This document shows positions 6,640-12,366 of a stretch of 12,366 nt of DNA, piece after piece. The notes under the pieces were generated by a model, which was not told the DNA's origin, ran no database searches, and worked only from the letters and a program-made list of their open reading frames with translations. Position 1 is the first letter of the stretch. Every line of letters starts with the position of its first letter. The position numbers and the translations under genes are program-made. The stretch comes from Rhodoferax sp. (GTDB lineage Bacteria; Pseudomonadota; Gammaproteobacteria; Burkholderiales; Burkholderiaceae_C). The DNA lies in NCBI GenBank assembly GCA_020048255.1, contig JAIFMR010000178.1, forward strand, positions 1 through 12,366, given 5' to 3'.

Positions 6640-7544
6640 GCGCCGTGAACCCGCCAGTCGGCCCAGTCGCCATGTCGGTCTGGTCGCAGTATTACGCCTT
6701 GACCAAGCCGCGGGTGATTCAGCTGATCGTTTTTTGCGCACTGATTGGCATGGTGCTGGCGGTTCCGGGCGTGCCGTCCTGGCACGAAGTCGGGGTGGCG
6801 CTGCTGGCCTGCCTGGGCATCTGGCTGGTGGCAGGTGCGGCGGCGGCTTTCAATTGCATCATTGAAAAAAGCATTGACGCCAAGATGAAGCGCACCGCCT
6901 GGCGCCCCACCGCCAAAGGCGAATTGGGCGACCGCCAAACCCTGCTGTTTTCAGGCACCTTGTGTGCACTGGGTTCGGCGCTGCTGTATGTGGCGGTCAA
7001 CCCACTGACCATGTGGCTGACCTTTGCCACCTTCATTGGTTACGCGGTGATCTACACCCTGATTCTCAAACCGTTGACGCCTCAGAATATTGTGATTGGT
7101 GGCGCCTCAGGGGCCATGCCACCGGTGCTGGGGTGGGCTGCCATGGCCGGGCAAGTCGGGCCCGAGGCATTGATCTTGTTCTTGATCATCTTCCTGTGGA
7201 CACCGCCACATTTTTGGGCGCTGGCGCTGTACCGCGTGGAAGACTACCGCAAGTCGGGTCTGCCCATGTTGCCGGTCACACATGGCAATGAATTCACCCG
7301 GCTGATGGTCTTGTTGTACACCTTCATCCTGCTGGCGGCTTGCTTGTTGCCGTTTATTTATGGCATGAGCTCCTGGCTGTATTTGGCTGCGGCCATCGTG
7401 CTGAACGTCGGGTTTTGCCTTTACGGCTACTGGCTGTGGCGCGATTACTCTGACCTGCTGGCGCGCAAGACCTTTCGCTTTTCGTTGATTCACCTCAGCG
7501 CGCTGTTTGCGGCCCTGTTGCTGGACCATTACCTGTTGGCGTAG
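6636..7544 (+). CDS. ctaB: Protoheme IX farnesyltransferase (heme O synthase)
   Basis: 302 residues with about nine membrane helices. It joins a farnesyl group from farnesyl diphosphate to heme B, giving heme O, the substrate of the CtaA coded just upstream. The first Asp-rich/prenyl-binding motif is Asn73...Asp81 in NCIIEKSIDAKMKRT, followed by RP and the family-typical KGELGDRQ. The second motif region is LYRVEDYRKSGLPMLPV. WTPPHFWALAL is also a strong signature. The frame stays open upstream to 6495, but the ATG at 6636 has a good ribosome binding site and begins the normal MSxxxxYYALTKPRV N-terminus. It overlaps the ctaA stop by 4 nt. A 147-bp gap with an inverted repeat follows. Confidence 0.96.
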   Translation: MSAVNPPVGPVAMSVWSQYYALTKPRVIQLIVFCALIGMVLAVPGVPSWHEVGVALLACLGIWLVAGAAAAFNCIIEKSIDAKMKRTAWRPTAKGELGDRQTLLFSGTLCALGSALLYVAVNPLTMWLTFATFIGYAVIYTLILKPLTPQNIVIGGASGAMPPVLGWAAMAGQVGPEALILFLIIFLWTPPHFWALALYRVEDYRKSGLPMLPVTHGNEFTRLMVLLYTFILLAACLLPFIYGMSSWLYLAAAIVLNVGFCLYGYWLWRDYSDLLARKTFRFSLIHLSALFAALLLDHYLLA

Positions 7545-7571
7545 TCTGCTACGGGTGTGCCGAGATCTGGC

Positions 7572-7676
7572 TGATTCCGTTTCCAAATCATTTGTGTCTA
7601 GGCGCGAAGCCGCAGGCAGTGCTGGCGCACGACAAGGCGAAGCAACAACGACACGGATGATTTGGAAATGGAATGA
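7572..7676 (+). repeat. Long imperfect inverted repeat with structured centre, between ctaB and sco
   Basis: Arms at 7572-7598 and 7650-7676 are 27 nt each. In the plus-strand RNA, 26 of 27 positions pair: 23 Watson-Crick and 3 G-U (7579/7669, 7592/7656, 7593/7655), with one G/G mismatch (7573/7675). The 51-nt centre holds a small hairpin GTGC-TGGC-GCAC (7619-7630), a possible GGC/GCC stem (7601-7603 with 7609-7611), and GCGAAGC twice (7604-7610, 7637-7643). No T-run follows the right arm, so it is not a normal intrinsic terminator. The right arm ends next to a GAGGGG motif (7675-7680) ahead of the sco start. It may be a member of a palindromic intergenic repeat family, an RNA element, or a processing/attenuation site. 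The sequence alone does not decide. Confidence 0.8.
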
Positions 7677-7691
7677 GGGGCGTGGCGGTTT

Positions 7692-8315
7692 ATGATTCCC
7701 ACTATGATCAAACGAAATACTCTTAAATTAATAGCTGCTAGCGCATTTGGACTATGCGTTGCAGGCCTTTTTTCTGCATGTTCCCCAACGGGCCCTAGCT
7801 TTACCGCCATTGATATCACGGGCGCCGATTACGCCAAAGACTTTGCATTGACCGACCACAACGGCCAGCTCAGGACCCTCAAAGACTTTCAGGGCAAGAT
7901 TGTCATGGTGTTCTTTGGCTACACCCAGTGCCCGGATGTGTGCCCCACGTCCATGACCGAGATGGTGGCCATCAAAAAACTGTTGGGTGCGGATGGTGAC
8001 CGTTTGCAGGGACTGTTTGTCACCATCGACCCTGAGCGCGACAAACCCGAGATGCTCAAAGCCTACATGGAGGCCTTTGACCCGAGCTTCCTGGCGCTGG
8101 TTCCCACACCTGACAAGTTGGCGGTGCTGGCCAAAGACTACAAGGTGTACTACAAAAAGGTGGATGGCCCGACACCCACCAGTTACACCATGGACCACAC
8201 GGCAGGCAGCTACGTGTACGACACCCAAGGCAAGCTGCGCCTGTTTACGCGCTACGGTACCAAGCCCGAACTGACCACCGCAGATCTCAAAATTTTGCTG
8301 CAGCAAGCACGCTGA
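7692..8315 (+). CDS. sco: SCO1/SenC family copper chaperone
   Basis: 207 residues from ATG 7692, or 203 from ATG 7704. The N-terminus has basic residues and a hydrophobic stretch (about 11-29) ending in Ala-Cys30, which could be a lipoprotein cleavage site although the -3 residue is Phe; otherwise it is an uncleaved anchor. The periplasmic thioredoxin-fold domain carries the copper-binding Cys80/Cys84 in FFGYTQCPDVCPTSM and the third ligand His169 in YTMDHTAGSYVYD. SCO proteins deliver copper to, or reduce, the CuA site of subunit II. The first ATG is preferred because GAGGGG (7675-7680) and GGCGG (7684-7688) lie closer to it, although neither spacing is ideal. It is the last gene of the oxidase group and converges on rpoH. 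Confidence 0.95.
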   Translation: MIPTMIKRNTLKLIAASAFGLCVAGLFSACSPTGPSFTAIDITGADYAKDFALTDHNGQLRTLKDFQGKIVMVFFGYTQCPDVCPTSMTEMVAIKKLLGADGDRLQGLFVTIDPERDKPEMLKAYMEAFDPSFLALVPTPDKLAVLAKDYKVYYKKVDGPTPTSYTMDHTAGSYVYDTQGKLRLFTRYGTKPELTTADLKILLQQAR

Positions 8316-8330
8316 CAACTGGGCGGACAA

Positions 8331-8373
8331 AGAAAAACCCCAAGTGCTGGCGCTGGGCGCAGCAGTTGGGGTT
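8331..8373 (-). terminator. Intrinsic terminator of rpoH
   Basis: An 8-bp stem AACCCCAA (8336-8343) with TTGGGGTT (8366-8373) continues inward with TGCTG/CAGCA (8345-8349, 8360-8364). Read on the minus strand, the hairpin is followed by TTTTTCTTTG, the expected U-tract. The plus-strand side is less U-rich, so it mainly serves rpoH, though it may also stop sco transcription. Confidence 0.82.
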
Positions 8374-8412
8374 GGTGTGTTTGGGTTTCAGTGGGCTGGT
8401 GGGGCCGGCAGC

Positions 8413-9354
8413 TCAGACAAACTCAACCAGCGATTTTTTCATCTTCTTCATGGCCGCCACTTCAATCTGGCGAATGCGCTCGGCGCTGACGCCATAGACC
8501 GCAGCCAGGTCATGCAGGGTCATGCCGCCTGAGTTGTCGTCGTTCACCTTGAGCCAGCGCTCTTCCACAATGTGGCGACTGCGGGCGTCCAGGGTGTCCA
8601 GCGCCAAGGCCAGGCCGTCGCTGGCCAACACGTCGCGGTGGTGCGCTTCCAGCATAGCGGTAGGCTCATGAGCGGCATCGGTCAGGTAGGCAATCGGGCC
8701 GTAAGCGTCTTCGCCATCTTCGGACGGGCTGGGGTCCAGCAACACGTCGCCACCCGACAACCGGGCTTCCATTTCAATGACTTCTTCGCGCTTGACATTG
8801 AGCTCGGCCGCCATCGCATCGATCTGACCTTCGCTGAGCGTGTCACGGTGCGAATCCAGGTCGGCCATGGCGTCTTCACTACGGAAGCGCTGTTTCATGG
8901 AGCGCAGGTTGAAAAACAGCTTGCGCTGCGCCTTGGTGGTTGCCAGCTTGACCATGCGCCAGTTTTTCAAAATGTATTCGTGAATCTCGGCCTTGATCCA
9001 GTGCAGCGCATAGCTCACCAAACGCACGCCTTGCTCGGGGTCAAAGCGCTTCACGGCCTTCATCAAACCCACATTGCCTTCTTGAATCAGGTCGCCATGT
9101 GGCAGACCGTAACCCAAGTATTGACGCGCCGTGGACACCACCAGCCGCAGGTGCGACAGCACCAGTTTCCCGGCGGCTTCCAGGTCGTTGTCAATGCGAA
9201 ATTGGCGTGCAAAACCCTGCTCTTCTTCCAGCGTCAGCATTGGCATGCGATTAACGGCTGAAATATAAGCATCCAGATTGCCCAGTGCAGGAACCAGCGC
9301 CCAGGGGTTAGACAGGGTCATTGCAGTGCTTGCGGTGCCAGTATGAACAGTCAT
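8413..9354 (-). CDS. rpoH: RNA polymerase heat-shock sigma factor RpoH (sigma-32)
   Basis: 313 residues. Region 1.2 begins near NLDAYISAVNRMPMLTLEEE, and region 2 contains DLIQEGNVGLMKAVKRFDPEQG and the -10 recognition stretch VSYALHWIKAEIHEYILKN. The RpoH box QRKLFFNLR is at 143-151, which separates this from other group 1-3 sigma factors. Region 4.2 is at the C-terminus (MTLHDLAAVYGVSAERIRQIE), where it reads the -35 element. It directs transcription of chaperone and protease genes on protein-folding stress. The start at 9354 has AAGGAG 7 nt upstream; an internal ATG would remove 11 residues and lacks such a site. It converges on sco and diverges from the CoA-transferase gene. A CIRCE operator overlaps its likely promoter. 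Confidence 0.97.
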   Translation of the reverse strand: MTVHTGTASTAMTLSNPWALVPALGNLDAYISAVNRMPMLTLEEEQGFARQFRIDNDLEAAGKLVLSHLRLVVSTARQYLGYGLPHGDLIQEGNVGLMKAVKRFDPEQGVRLVSYALHWIKAEIHEYILKNWRMVKLATTKAQRKLFFNLRSMKQRFRSEDAMADLDSHRDTLSEGQIDAMAAELNVKREEVIEMEARLSGGDVLLDPSPSEDGEDAYGPIAYLTDAAHEPTAMLEAHHRDVLASDGLALALDTLDARSRHIVEERWLKVNDDNSGGMTLHDLAAVYGVSAERIRQIEVAAMKKMKKSLVEFV

Positions 9355-9361
9355 GCGAGAA

Positions 9362-9367
9362 CTCCTT
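9362..9367 (-). promoter_or_regulatory. Ribosome binding site of rpoH
   Basis: AAGGAG on the minus strand with 7 nt to the ATG at 9354. It confirms that start over the internal Met12. Confidence 0.85.
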
Positions 9368-9382
9368 TTGCTTGATAGCTGA

Positions 9383-9412
9383 ATGTTAGCACTCCATAGG
9401 AGCGAGTGCCAA
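9383..9412 (-). promoter_or_regulatory. Predicted sigma70-type promoter of rpoH
   Basis: On the minus strand the -35-like TTGGCA (9407-9412, 5 of 6 matches to TTGACA) is 18 nt from the -10-like TAACAT (9383-9388, 4 of 6 matches to TATAAT). The start of transcription would be about 20 nt before the ribosome binding site region, giving a short leader. Both hexamers fall within or against the CIRCE arms. Confidence 0.55.
9386..9412. promoter_or_regulatory. CIRCE operator (HrcA binding site) upstream of rpoH
   Basis: TTAGCACTC (9386-9394), a 9-nt spacer, then GAGTGCCAA (9404-9412). The CIRCE consensus is TTAGCACTC-N9-GAGTGCTAA, so 17 of 18 arm positions match with the exact spacer. HrcA bound here would block the overlapping rpoH promoter, placing rpoH under chaperone-linked (GroEL-assisted) HrcA repression. 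The CoA-transferase start is about 100 bp away on the other side. Confidence 0.9.
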
Positions 9413-9502
9413 TCAATAAGTTCAATGACTTTGATAGAGGGTGCGTTAAGTCAATTTCACGCCGACAGCCGGTGCTAAAGTTTGTTCATCCCATCATCAT
9501 TC

Positions 9503-9507
9503 AGAGG
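9503..9507 (+). promoter_or_regulatory. Ribosome binding site of the CoA-transferase gene
   Basis: AGAGG with 7 nt to the ATG at 9515. It favours 9515 over the in-frame TTG at 9482, which has no such site. Confidence 0.7.
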
Positions 9508-9514
9508 CCACACC

Positions 9515-11446
9515 ATGAGGAAGAAAGTTGTATCTGCAGCAGAAGCCATTGCCATTTTGCGAGATGCTGACACGTTATGTTGCTCTGGATTTGGTAGCAA
9601 TGGGGTGCCGGTTGAACTGATTTTGGCGCTGGAAAAGCGCTTTCTTGAGACCGGCTCACCCCGCAATTTGACCTTACTGTTTGGTGGTGGTCCAGGTGAC
9701 GGCGGCACCGCGGGGGCCAACCATTTGGGCCACGAAGGCTTGTTGCAGCGCGTGATTGGCGGCCACTACGGCCTGTTGCCGCAGATTGGGCGGCTGGCGC
9801 TGGACGGCAAAGTTCAGGCCTACAACCTTCCGCTGGGAGTGATCTCGCACCTGTACCGCGACATTGCCTGCGGCCTGCCGGGTACCGTCAGCAAGGTGGG
9901 TTTGGGCACCTTTGTGGACCCGCGCCTGCAGGGCGGCAAGGTCAACAGCCAGACCACCGAAGACATTGTCAGTGTCATTGAACTCGGCGGCCAAGAGTTG
10001 CTGTTTTACAAGACCCTGCCGATTTCGGTGGCATTCATCCGCGGCACCAGTGCCGACGCCGAGGGCAACATCACCATGGAGCGTGAAACCCTCACGCAAG
10101 ACGTGCTGGCCATTGCCACCGCCACCAAAAACAGCGGTGGTTTTGTGATTGCCCAGGTGGAGCGCATTGTGGACCGTGGCTCGCTGCATCCGCGTCGCGT
10201 CAAGGTGCCAGGCATCTTGGTGGACTGCGTGGTAGTAGCCCAGCCTGAGAATCATCCGCAAAACCTGGGTGGCCCGTACAACCCGGCATTTTCTGCCGAG
10301 GTGCGCGTGCCGTTGGACGCACTGGCGCCTATGCCGCTCGATGAACGCAAGGTGATTGCGCGGCGCGCGGCGTTTGAATTGCTGCCCAATGCGGTGGTCA
10401 ACCTGGGGATTGGCATGCCTGAAGGGGTCGCTGCGGTGGCCAACGAAGAAAAAATTCTGAAATACATGACGCTCACCGCCGAGCCCGGTGTGATTGGCGG
10501 CATGCCGGCATCGGGAGTTAATTTTGGTGCGGCCACCAACCCCGACGCGGTCATTGACATGAACCAGCAGTTTGACTTTTATGACGGTGGCGGCTTGGAT
10601 CTGGCCTGCCTGGGGCTGGCCGAGTGTGACCCGTCTGGCAGTATCAACGTGAGCCGCTTTGGCCCCAAGCTGGCTGGCGCGGGCGGTTTTATCAACATCA
10701 CCCAGAACAGCCGCACCGTGGTGTTTGTTGGCACCTTCACCGCCGGTGGTTTGAAGATCAAGGTGCAGGACGGGCGCCTGAATATTGTGCAAGAGGGGCG
10801 TGCCCGCAAGTTTGTCAACAAAATCGAGCAGGTCACCTTCAGCGGCCCGTATGCCGCCAGTACCGGGAAAACCGTGCTGTATGTGACCGAGCGCTGTGTC
10901 TTCAAGCTCACGCCACAGGGGTTGGAACTGATCGAAGTCGCGCCGGGCATTGACATCGACAAAGACATTTTGGCGCACATGGACTTCAAGCCCATCATGA
11001 ACAACCCGCAGCCGATGGACGCGCGCATTTTCTTGCCCGCCGCCATGAAGCTCAACGACACCTTGCTATCCATCAGCCTGGTCGACCGCATGCAGTACGA
11101 CGCTGCCCAGGGCATCGCCTATTACAACTTTCAGGGTTTGCAGGTCCGCAACAAAAAAGACGTGGAAGACATTCGGCACGCGGCGCAAGCTCTGTGTATG
11201 CCTATTGGCAAAAAAGTGGCGGTGGTGGTCAATTACGACAACTTCCAGATCGATGAAGCCGTGGTGGACGACTACTCGGCCATGGTGAAAGAGGTCAACG
11301 ACGCCTACTACACCGATGTGTCGCGCTACACCACCAGTGCCTTCATGCGCTTGAAACTCGGCGCAGCACTAGAACGCCGGGGACTCGCCGCGCATATCTA
11401 CGAGACCCCCCAGGAAGCGCTCGATTCCGGGCGGCAGAGCGCGTAA
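9515..11446 (+). CDS. Acyl-CoA:acetate/3-ketoacid CoA-transferase, fused alpha-beta subunits with C-terminal extension
   Basis: 643 residues in one chain. The N-terminal half is the alpha-type domain (SGFGSNGVPVELI near 24-36, LLFGGGPGDGG near 54-64, GGHYGLLPQIG near 82-92). The second half is the beta-type domain with NLGIGMPEGVA and the LTAEPGVIGG segment, in which Glu323 is the probable nucleophile that forms the glutamyl-CoA intermediate. This resembles the single-chain YdiF/propionate CoA-transferase group, whose members are about 530 residues. Here roughly 130-150 more residues follow from about residue 495, including RMQYDAAQGIAYYNFQGL, VVVNYDNFQID and SRYTTSAFMRLKLG. Similar extended forms occur in betaproteobacteria as I remember. 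The substrate cannot be read from sequence; acetate, propionate or acetoacetate are possible. It stands alone: rpoH diverges upstream and the HDOD gene converges 13 bp downstream. Confidence 0.93.
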   Translation: MRKKVVSAAEAIAILRDADTLCCSGFGSNGVPVELILALEKRFLETGSPRNLTLLFGGGPGDGGTAGANHLGHEGLLQRVIGGHYGLLPQIGRLALDGKVQAYNLPLGVISHLYRDIACGLPGTVSKVGLGTFVDPRLQGGKVNSQTTEDIVSVIELGGQELLFYKTLPISVAFIRGTSADAEGNITMERETLTQDVLAIATATKNSGGFVIAQVERIVDRGSLHPRRVKVPGILVDCVVVAQPENHPQNLGGPYNPAFSAEVRVPLDALAPMPLDERKVIARRAAFELLPNAVVNLGIGMPEGVAAVANEEKILKYMTLTAEPGVIGGMPASGVNFGAATNPDAVIDMNQQFDFYDGGGLDLACLGLAECDPSGSINVSRFGPKLAGAGGFINITQNSRTVVFVGTFTAGGLKIKVQDGRLNIVQEGRARKFVNKIEQVTFSGPYAASTGKTVLYVTERCVFKLTPQGLELIEVAPGIDIDKDILAHMDFKPIMNNPQPMDARIFLPAAMKLNDTLLSISLVDRMQYDAAQGIAYYNFQGLQVRNKKDVEDIRHAAQALCMPIGKKVAVVVNYDNFQIDEAVVDDYSAMVKEVNDAYYTDVSRYTTSAFMRLKLGAALERRGLAAHIYETPQEALDSGRQSA

Positions 11447-11459
11447 TACAGACTGACAG

Positions 11460-12365
11460 TTACTCTTCGCGCGGTGGGCTGCCATCCAGGTTAGTGGCCT
11501 CCAGAATCGGGTGATCGATTTTGTGAAGAAACGACAGGGTGGCGCGCAGCGAGCCATTGAGTAGCCTGGAAATCTCTTCCACATCATCGGGTATCGCGGC
11601 GTTCTCCCAGTCCACGGCGGTGTGGCGCGCCAGCCTGACCGCCAGCACCACACACTTCACATTGGCCCGCTCGGCGTGCCGGTCGTCGCTGATGCTCACC
11701 AGCAATTCTGGCAGGTGCCACAGTTTCATCAGCCCCTGGCGCAAGTCGGCAATTTCCACCCCCAAGACTTCACGCTGAATCACATTCGAGCGCAAGGTCA
11801 CATCCGCGGCTTGCGCGTCGCGGATTTTGACGGCCAATGTGGGCGCGTGCAGCCAGATCAACATCTCGGCGAAATCATTCAAAAACGCCGCTTGGTGAAT
11901 GATGGTGGCATCGGTGTCGCCCCGGTGCACCGCAAAACCCAGTGCAAACTGGCCCGCGCGCTCGGCGCGGCTTAACAGTTGCTGCAAGCCTTTCTGGGCT
12001 TCAGGCTGGTCCGCCAACCAGTCTTCTACGGTGCGCTGCGGGCCAAAGTACCTGAAAAATGGCGAAATCCCCATCAACACCAGGGAGGTGGTGATGGACT
12101 CGGTTTCGGTGCTGGAGCCGGGCCGGCGCAAACCGGCCACCTTGGACAGCAACTTCAGCGTCATCAATGGGTCGGCTTGAATGATGGGCGTGAGCATATT
12201 CGGGTCCACGTCATCTTCAATGGCGCGCAACTCTTCCAGGGCCCGGGCAGTAGCGGCCAGGACCGGGATTTCAGCATGCATAAAGTAATGCGTCCAGGCG
12301 CCAATATGGGCCAGCGGCGCTGTCAGATAAGTCGCCGGCGGTGGCGCTGGTGGGGCCGCGGCCAC
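11460..12365 (-). CDS. HDOD domain protein, N-terminus uncertain at window edge
   Basis: 301 residues are visible, and the frame is still open at the right edge. A GTG at 12365 could be the start, but the true start may lie outside. An Ala/Pro-rich leader is followed by the HDOD-type segment: PVLAATARALEELRAI (about 34-49), then DPNMLTPIIQADPLMTLKLLSKVAG, the helical core of this HD-related fold. A middle stretch (QKGLQQLLSRAERAGQFALGFAVHRG and ATIIHQAAFLNDFAEMLIW) matches the usual second half. HDOD proteins lack the metal-binding HD dyad of phosphodiesterases and act in signalling or regulation; partners vary. The gene converges on the CoA-transferase gene with only 13 bp between stops and no visible hairpin there. 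Its exact role is unknown. Confidence 0.85.
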   Translation of the reverse strand: MAAAPPAPPPATYLTAPLAHIGAWTHYFMHAEIPVLAATARALEELRAIEDDVDPNMLTPIIQADPLMTLKLLSKVAGLRRPGSSTETESITTSLVLMGISPFFRYFGPQRTVEDWLADQPEAQKGLQQLLSRAERAGQFALGFAVHRGDTDATIIHQAAFLNDFAEMLIWLHAPTLAVKIRDAQAADVTLRSNVIQREVLGVEIADLRQGLMKLWHLPELLVSISDDRHAERANVKCVVLAVRLARHTAVDWENAAIPDDVEEISRLLNGSLRATLSFLHKIDHPILEATNLDGSPPREE

Positions 12366-12366
12366 A

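Noticed and set aside
7599..7649. tRNA or transposon end within the ctaB-sco gap
   Set aside because: The central segment does not fold as a cloverleaf, has no CCA-type end, and there is no transposase frame or target duplication around the inverted repeat.
8572..9261. 229-codon open frame on the plus strand opposite rpoH
   Set aside because: It is a shadow of rpoH, whose minus-strand product shows all sigma-factor regions, the RpoH box and a good ribosome binding site.
9431..9480. Possible sigma70 promoter for the CoA-transferase gene (TTGATA at 9431; TAAAGT near 9475)
   Set aside because: No -10 lies at proper spacing from TTGATA, and no good -35 fits TAAAGT. The match is within chance expectation.
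9674..10978. 434-codon open frame on the minus strand opposite the CoA-transferase gene
   Set aside because: Composition is rich in His, Gln, Arg and Ala without any family motif, as expected for the reverse shadow of a GC-rich gene. The plus-strand frame has clear family motifs.

Overview
The window looks like a chromosomal segment of a betaproteobacterium, probably Burkholderiales/Comamonadaceae. The reasons are the cytochrome c oxidase gene order ending in SCO next to rpoH, an RpoH with a clear RpoH box, a CIRCE-type operator in front of rpoH, and a long single-chain CoA-transferase of a type common in that group. The family assignment is an inference from gene content and protein style, not from a search.

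Positions 1-8315 hold an aa3-type (CuA-containing, A-family) cytochrome c oxidase and its assembly genes: the 3' end of coxB, coxA, a very small membrane protein gene, ctaG (cox11), coxC, a reverse-strand twin-transmembrane gene (DUF2909-like), surf1, a membrane-anchored thioredoxin-fold-like CX3C protein, ctaA (cox15), ctaB (cox10/cyoE) and a SCO gene. Subunits II, I and III form the core. CtaG and SCO deliver copper, CtaB and CtaA make heme O and heme A, and SURF1 helps insert heme A. As I remember it, this order also matches the Pseudomonas aa3 cluster (PA0105-PA0114). Genes are tightly packed, with several 4-nt ATGA overlaps.

The most unusual point is coxA. Its redox-centre ligands and its D proton channel are intact. 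At the three positions where A1-type oxidases carry the K-channel residues (Ser299, Thr359, Lys362 in Rhodobacter sphaeroides numbering) it has Pro, Leu and Leu, on a gap-free register. The Mg/Mn-site Asp is Asn.

A 147-bp gap between ctaB and sco holds a long imperfect inverted repeat. All three of its non-Watson-Crick pairs (apart from one G/G) become G-U in the plus-strand RNA, which suggests a structured transcript or a mobile palindromic repeat.

Positions 8331-9412 hold rpoH (sigma-32) on the minus strand with an intrinsic terminator and a sigma70-like promoter that lies on top of a CIRCE operator. A divergent gene at 9515-11446 encodes a fused-subunit acyl-CoA:acetate/3-ketoacid CoA-transferase with a C-terminal extension. 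The window closes with a minus-strand HDOD-domain protein (11460 to the right edge). No rRNA, tRNA, CRISPR array, insertion sequence or prophage gene was seen.
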